A stretch of 64,000 nt of DNA from Chryseobacterium indologenes (GTDB lineage Bacteria; Bacteroidota; Bacteroidia; Flavobacteriales; Weeksellaceae): positions 46,569-110,568 of the forward strand of contig DJTE01000034.1 in the NCBI GenBank assembly GCA_002439165.1, read 5' to 3'. Below the pieces are notes generated by a model. The model searched no databases. It had not been told where the DNA came from and was given only the letters and a program-made list of their open reading frames with translations. This document shows positions 61,215 through 64,000 of this stretch, in pieces (within the stretch, counting starts at the first letter, position 1; every line of letters starts with the position of its first letter). The translations under genes and the position numbers were made by a program.

Positions 61215-62183
61215 ATGGAAAGCATTAAAATAGAGATCAAAGACCTGGTAGATATTGACGTTATCTCAAAAGAATATGATATTTCAAAACATGATCTGAT
61301 CTCGTTCCACAACAGGAACTGTGCTTTGCATGAACTGCTTCCGGAGCAACTGCCTAAATACATCAGCAGCATTTATATTCCCGTAGAAAAATATAATCAG
61401 TGGAAAGAAAAACAGCTTCCCGCTTCCCGCATCCCTCTTCCGGGAGCTTCGGAAAAGCTTACCTATGGAGTTCTGATCAGGCAGCAGCCGTCGGAATTAC
61501 AGATGGATTACCTTATTGATATTCAGAGACAGGCTGAAAATAAAATCTCAGTTTCCCGGCAGAAACTCTATGTCAATAATAATGAAATAGGAATGATGGT
61601 CGAAAAAATGATGGAGTCAGCCGGAGAAGCTCTGTATCCCATAAAAATGTCCCTGAATAAAAGAGGAAAACCGGAACGTATAGACAATGCTGAAGAAATA
61701 CAGACCCGCTGGACAGAAGTATGCCGTCCCGGGATCAGGCAGTATTATGTAGGTGAGGTTGCAGACGGACTTATTGCCAGATTTGATCATTTCTACGAAA
61801 ATATAGAGAAAAATATAGAAAGTTTACAGCGGAATATATTTTACCCGCTGTTCTTCATGTCTCTTTATGATTCATACCCGGATTATCAGAAAAAAGAACG
61901 GCTGGACTTTTATTTTCCTTCTTTCGGAGAAACCGTTTTCTATGATGCTGTCTTTTCGCTTCAGAAAATTTTTACAGACCGTGGAAGAATGATTGTTCAG
62001 ATAAAAGGAGAGCAGTATTATGATGAAATAAGCCTGGATGAAGACAAAGGGAAAATAGATATTGTTTATCAGCTGGATAAAGGCGGAAATATATTTTCAC
62101 TTACCGGAACATTATCAACATTCTATGATAATCAGGAAATAAAGATCGGTATTGAGATGTATAGACAGGAATCTTACGTTTGA
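61215..62183 (+). CDS. LysM-like domain protein of unknown function
   Basis: A 322-residue cytosolic protein. The first 60 residues resemble a LysM motif (DVISKEYDISKHDLISFHN, ending in YIP). The rest (about 85-322) has no family I recognise. Proteins with such an N-terminal domain lie beside DUF4280/PAAR-like genes in Bacteroidota T6SS cargo loci, where they may help load effectors. A degraded copy of its last 24 codons lies at 63569-63640. Followed by ankyrin and WD40-like genes. Confidence 0.65.
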   Translation: MESIKIEIKDLVDIDVISKEYDISKHDLISFHNRNCALHELLPEQLPKYISSIYIPVEKYNQWKEKQLPASRIPLPGASEKLTYGVLIRQQPSELQMDYLIDIQRQAENKISVSRQKLYVNNNEIGMMVEKMMESAGEALYPIKMSLNKRGKPERIDNAEEIQTRWTEVCRPGIRQYYVGEVADGLIARFDHFYENIEKNIESLQRNIFYPLFFMSLYDSYPDYQKKERLDFYFPSFGETVFYDAVFSLQKIFTDRGRMIVQIKGEQYYDEISLDEDKGKIDIVYQLDKGGNIFSLTGTLSTFYDNQEIKIGIEMYRQESYV

Positions 62184-62298
62184 TAAACCTATAATACACA
62201 GACACTTTTTATTCTCTGAAGTCTATTCCGCAATACTATTATATCTGCGGAAAAATAACTCTCCAGTCCCGAATAAATACAGAAAAATATATTAAAGA

Positions 62299-62883
62299 AT
62301 GAATATAGCACAAGCTAAGAAAATCCTGGAAAATCGATTTGTAGATCCATCAGGGGAAATGTTATTTGAATTTATCACGGATAAAGAAGTTTTTGAAGCA
62401 CTGCTGGTGAACGGGATTTCTCCGGATAATTCTGATAATTATTTTAAAAAACCAATACTGAGCCTGGCATATACCAGAAAAGAATATAACTCTTTTAAGC
62501 TGTTGCTGGATTATGGAGCTGATCCTAATATAGAAATGGAAACATATTATTCATCTGAGATGAAGTGGCCTCTTGTTTTTTCTATGGTGAGCAGCTATCC
62601 TCAGGATAAAAGATTTTTTAAAAAGATCAGTAAACACGGTGTAGATTTTAAAGCGATGGATGTAAACAGAAATAATTCATTACTCCATGCAAGTTTATCA
62701 GCGTCATCCCCATCGGTAGAAATGGTCGAATTTTTATTAAGCAAAGGAGTTGACCGTAATCTTAAAAATAATGACGGATATACAGTAATGGATATTGCCC
62801 GGAAGCGACATGCATCGTATTCCTCCTGGAGCAAAGAGCTTCAGGAGAAATGTGCTGTTATCATTGAACTCTTAAAAAAATAA
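62299..62883 (+). CDS. Ankyrin-repeat protein
   Basis: A 194-residue cytosolic protein with ankyrin-type helix-loop-helix repeats; the clearest units are FKLLLDYGADPNIEM (about 67-81) and MVEFLLSKGVDRNLKNNDGY (about 140-160). Ankyrin proteins mediate protein contact and are common among immunity proteins in polymorphic-toxin and T6SS loci. The partner is unknown. Three bases separate it from the WD40-like gene, so the two are expressed together. Confidence 0.78.
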   Translation: MNIAQAKKILENRFVDPSGEMLFEFITDKEVFEALLVNGISPDNSDNYFKKPILSLAYTRKEYNSFKLLLDYGADPNIEMETYYSSEMKWPLVFSMVSSYPQDKRFFKKISKHGVDFKAMDVNRNNSLLHASLSASSPSVEMVEFLLSKGVDRNLKNNDGYTVMDIARKRHASYSSWSKELQEKCAVIIELLKK

Positions 62884-62886
62884 TTA

Positions 62887-63519
62887 ATGAATACCGGCCA
62901 TAAAGTTTACTATTCACATCCAAGTATAAGTAAAGACGGATGCTTTGAAGCAGTGGGAGAAAAAACCCTTACAGTTCTGAATGCTGAAACCGGAAAAAAG
63001 GTTATTTCCTTTAGCGGACATAGACACGTAATTAATTGCTCGGACTTTTCTCATGATGGTAAATACGTATTGAGCGGATCCGGAGATAACTGGTCTCCAT
63101 ACGACTTTACAGTCAGAATATGGGATATTGACAGTGGCAAAATGTTCGCTAAATTTAAAAGTAATTATGCCGGAATTATTGATGCTAAATTTGCTCCCGA
63201 TGACAAACATGTATTTATACTGGATCATGATCATATCTTTTACATCTATTCTGTTTCTCAAAAAAAAGTAATTCATACGCAGAGACCCCAATGTTTGGTT
63301 TTACCAACAAAAAGCGGCGCGGTTGGCAAAACAGGCAGAATTATTATCCAGAAAGGACTCATAGCATCACTTATTGATAATAATCTTGTATTCTGGGACT
63401 GGAGTTCCGGAGTCATTAAACATCAATTGGACGGGGTGTATGGGTTTGGGAAAATAATGTTTAGTGAAAACGAATGTACTGTGATTTTTAATAATGAAAA
63501 GTACAGTTTCAGCCTTTAG
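62887..63519 (+). CDS. WD40-like beta-propeller protein
   Basis: A 210-residue protein with three or four WD40-like blades: KTLTVLNAETGKKVISFSGH, then HVINCSDFSHDGKYVLSGSGD with VRIWDIDSG (about 50-85), and VFWDWSSGVI (about 178-187). There is no signal peptide. It is too short for a seven-bladed propeller, so it may oligomerise or be part of a decayed larger gene. It starts three bases after the ankyrin gene. Confidence 0.7.
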   Translation: MNTGHKVYYSHPSISKDGCFEAVGEKTLTVLNAETGKKVISFSGHRHVINCSDFSHDGKYVLSGSGDNWSPYDFTVRIWDIDSGKMFAKFKSNYAGIIDAKFAPDDKHVFILDHDHIFYIYSVSQKKVIHTQRPQCLVLPTKSGAVGKTGRIIIQKGLIASLIDNNLVFWDWSSGVIKHQLDGVYGFGKIMFSENECTVIFNNEKYSFSL

Positions 63520-63568
63520 GATAGCGATGCCGTTGAATGCAGATCAAATAATAAAATAGAGTCAGGTG

Positions 63569-63640
63569 TTATCAATTTTCTATAATAATCAATAATTTAA
63601 AAAATATATTGAAATATATCGCCAGGAATCTTATCTTTGA
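63569..63640 (+). pseudogene. Remnant of the 3' end of the LysM-like gene
   Basis: Reading from 63569 gives LSIFYNNQ, a stop, then YIEIYRQESYL and a stop at 63638-63640. The end of the 61215 gene reads LSTFYDNQEIK, IGIEMYRQESYV and stop in the same register. This 72-base stretch is a decayed second copy of the last 24 codons, and it follows the WD40-like gene. Confidence 0.75.
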
Positions 63641-63897
63641 AATACCAAATTATAAAAAAATATTAATATGCAAGTACTTTTTGATCCCTGAAGTCCCAGC
63701 CGGACCTGATGCCTTTTACAGTAATACCTGGCCATATCACTGGCCGGATCCTTACTTCTACAGAAAATAATCCGTATTTTAAAATAAATTCTTTGCAGTT
63801 ATTGTGAAGAAATTTGAGGTATAAAACTTCTGCAAGTCTGTTTTTTACCGGGTAAATAAGAGCACAGGAGATAAAAGTATTTAAAACACCAAAAAGG

Positions 63898-64000
63898 ATG
63901 AGTGAGAAACATTTGGTTTGCCAGGGTGCCATCTGTAAGTGCCAGTTCGGAACAGCTCCGGATAAGCTTATGGTAAAAACCCAGAGCAAGCGCTACATCA
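63898..64000 (+). CDS. DUF4280 (PAAR-like) protein, 5' part only
   Basis: ATG at 63898 opens a frame reading MSEKHLVCQGAICKCQFGTA, then PDKLMVKTQSKRYI at the window edge. This is the start of DUF4280 proteins, which resemble PAAR spike tips of the T6SS, with the paired cysteines of the family. The 34 codons shown are too few to judge the cargo domain, which would lie beyond the window. The longer - strand frame at 63663-63989 overlaps it and is taken as a shadow. Confidence 0.75.
   Translation, partial: MSEKHLVCQGAICKCQFGTAPDKLMVKTQSKRYI

Noticed and set aside
63663..63989. A 108-codon - strand frame at the right edge
   Set aside because: It has only a TTG start and lies antisense to the clear DUF4280 gene start. 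Part of it (63663-63860) could be a real fragment, but nothing supports it.

Overview
The window reads as chromosomal DNA of a member of the Bacteroidota, family Weeksellaceae, most like Chryseobacterium. The reasons are: AT-rich intergenic DNA; repeated Bacteroidota -7 boxes (TAnnTTTG, sometimes with TTG/TTTG about 20 bases upstream); five proteins with type IX secretion (T9SS) C-terminal sorting domains; an F1Fo ATP synthase operon that lacks atpD and atpC; GLPGLI, DUF4286, DUF4199 and DUF4920 family proteins; a subtype-iii-like type VI secretion (T6SS) gene pair; and a Bacteroidota-type small SRP RNA. Almost all genes lie on the + strand.

Layout. 1-640: a tandem intergenic repeat. 0.64-6.1 kb: a small membrane protein and atpB-E-F-H-A-G, with two hairpins between operon genes. 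6.3-13.7 kb: a CNNM/CorC-like protein, clpS, a T9SS metallopeptidase, udk and a DivIC-like gene, a methylmalonyl-CoA mutase small subunit and a THUMP-like methyltransferase. 13.8-16.1 kb: a scarred accessory stretch with a lipoprotein, a small secreted-protein gene interrupted by an in-frame TGA, a GLPGLI protein, a duplicated 35-bp promoter segment, the remnant of a helix-turn-helix gene and its intact paralogue. 16.5-22.5 kb: an M20 dipeptidase and four consecutive T9SS cargo genes. 22.5-27.3 kb: an SDR enzyme, etfBA, a bifunctional-nuclease-type protein and a nucleoside transporter. 27.4-30.8 kb: an ECF sigma operon and two small envelope genes. 30.9-36.9 kb: thiolase, an MFS protein, a mevalonate-kinase-like protein with a UbiA prenyltransferase, and proline dehydrogenase.

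36.9-38.7 kb is gene-poor: a probable untranslated RNA with its own promoter and terminator, an XRE regulator with a palindromic site on its own promoter, and about 800 bases of AT-rich DNA with two perfect DnaA boxes. Then come an M14 carboxypeptidase, a DUF4920 protein, an APC permease, tssE-tssF with a lipoprotein, uvrA, a small cysteine-hydrolase-like protein, a double-glycine leader peptide, a lipoprotein, a DUF421 protein, a GNAT enzyme, gyrA and a TPR protein. 56.1-59.2 kb holds menB-menA (menaquinone synthesis) with a seven-copy heptamer repeat between them, an SRPBCC protein and an MBL-fold hydrolase. ffs (SRP RNA) is on the - strand at 59.3 kb, followed by a DUF4199 protein and a family 2 glycosyltransferase.

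The right end (61.2-64.0 kb) is the most suggestive accessory region: a LysM-like protein, an ankyrin protein, a WD40-like protein, a degraded second copy of the last 24 codons of the LysM-like gene, and the first 34 codons of a DUF4280 (PAAR-like) protein running off the window. Together with tssE/tssF this suggests a T6SS cargo locus where modules have been inserted or swapped by recombination. No rRNA, tRNA, CRISPR array or transposase was seen.
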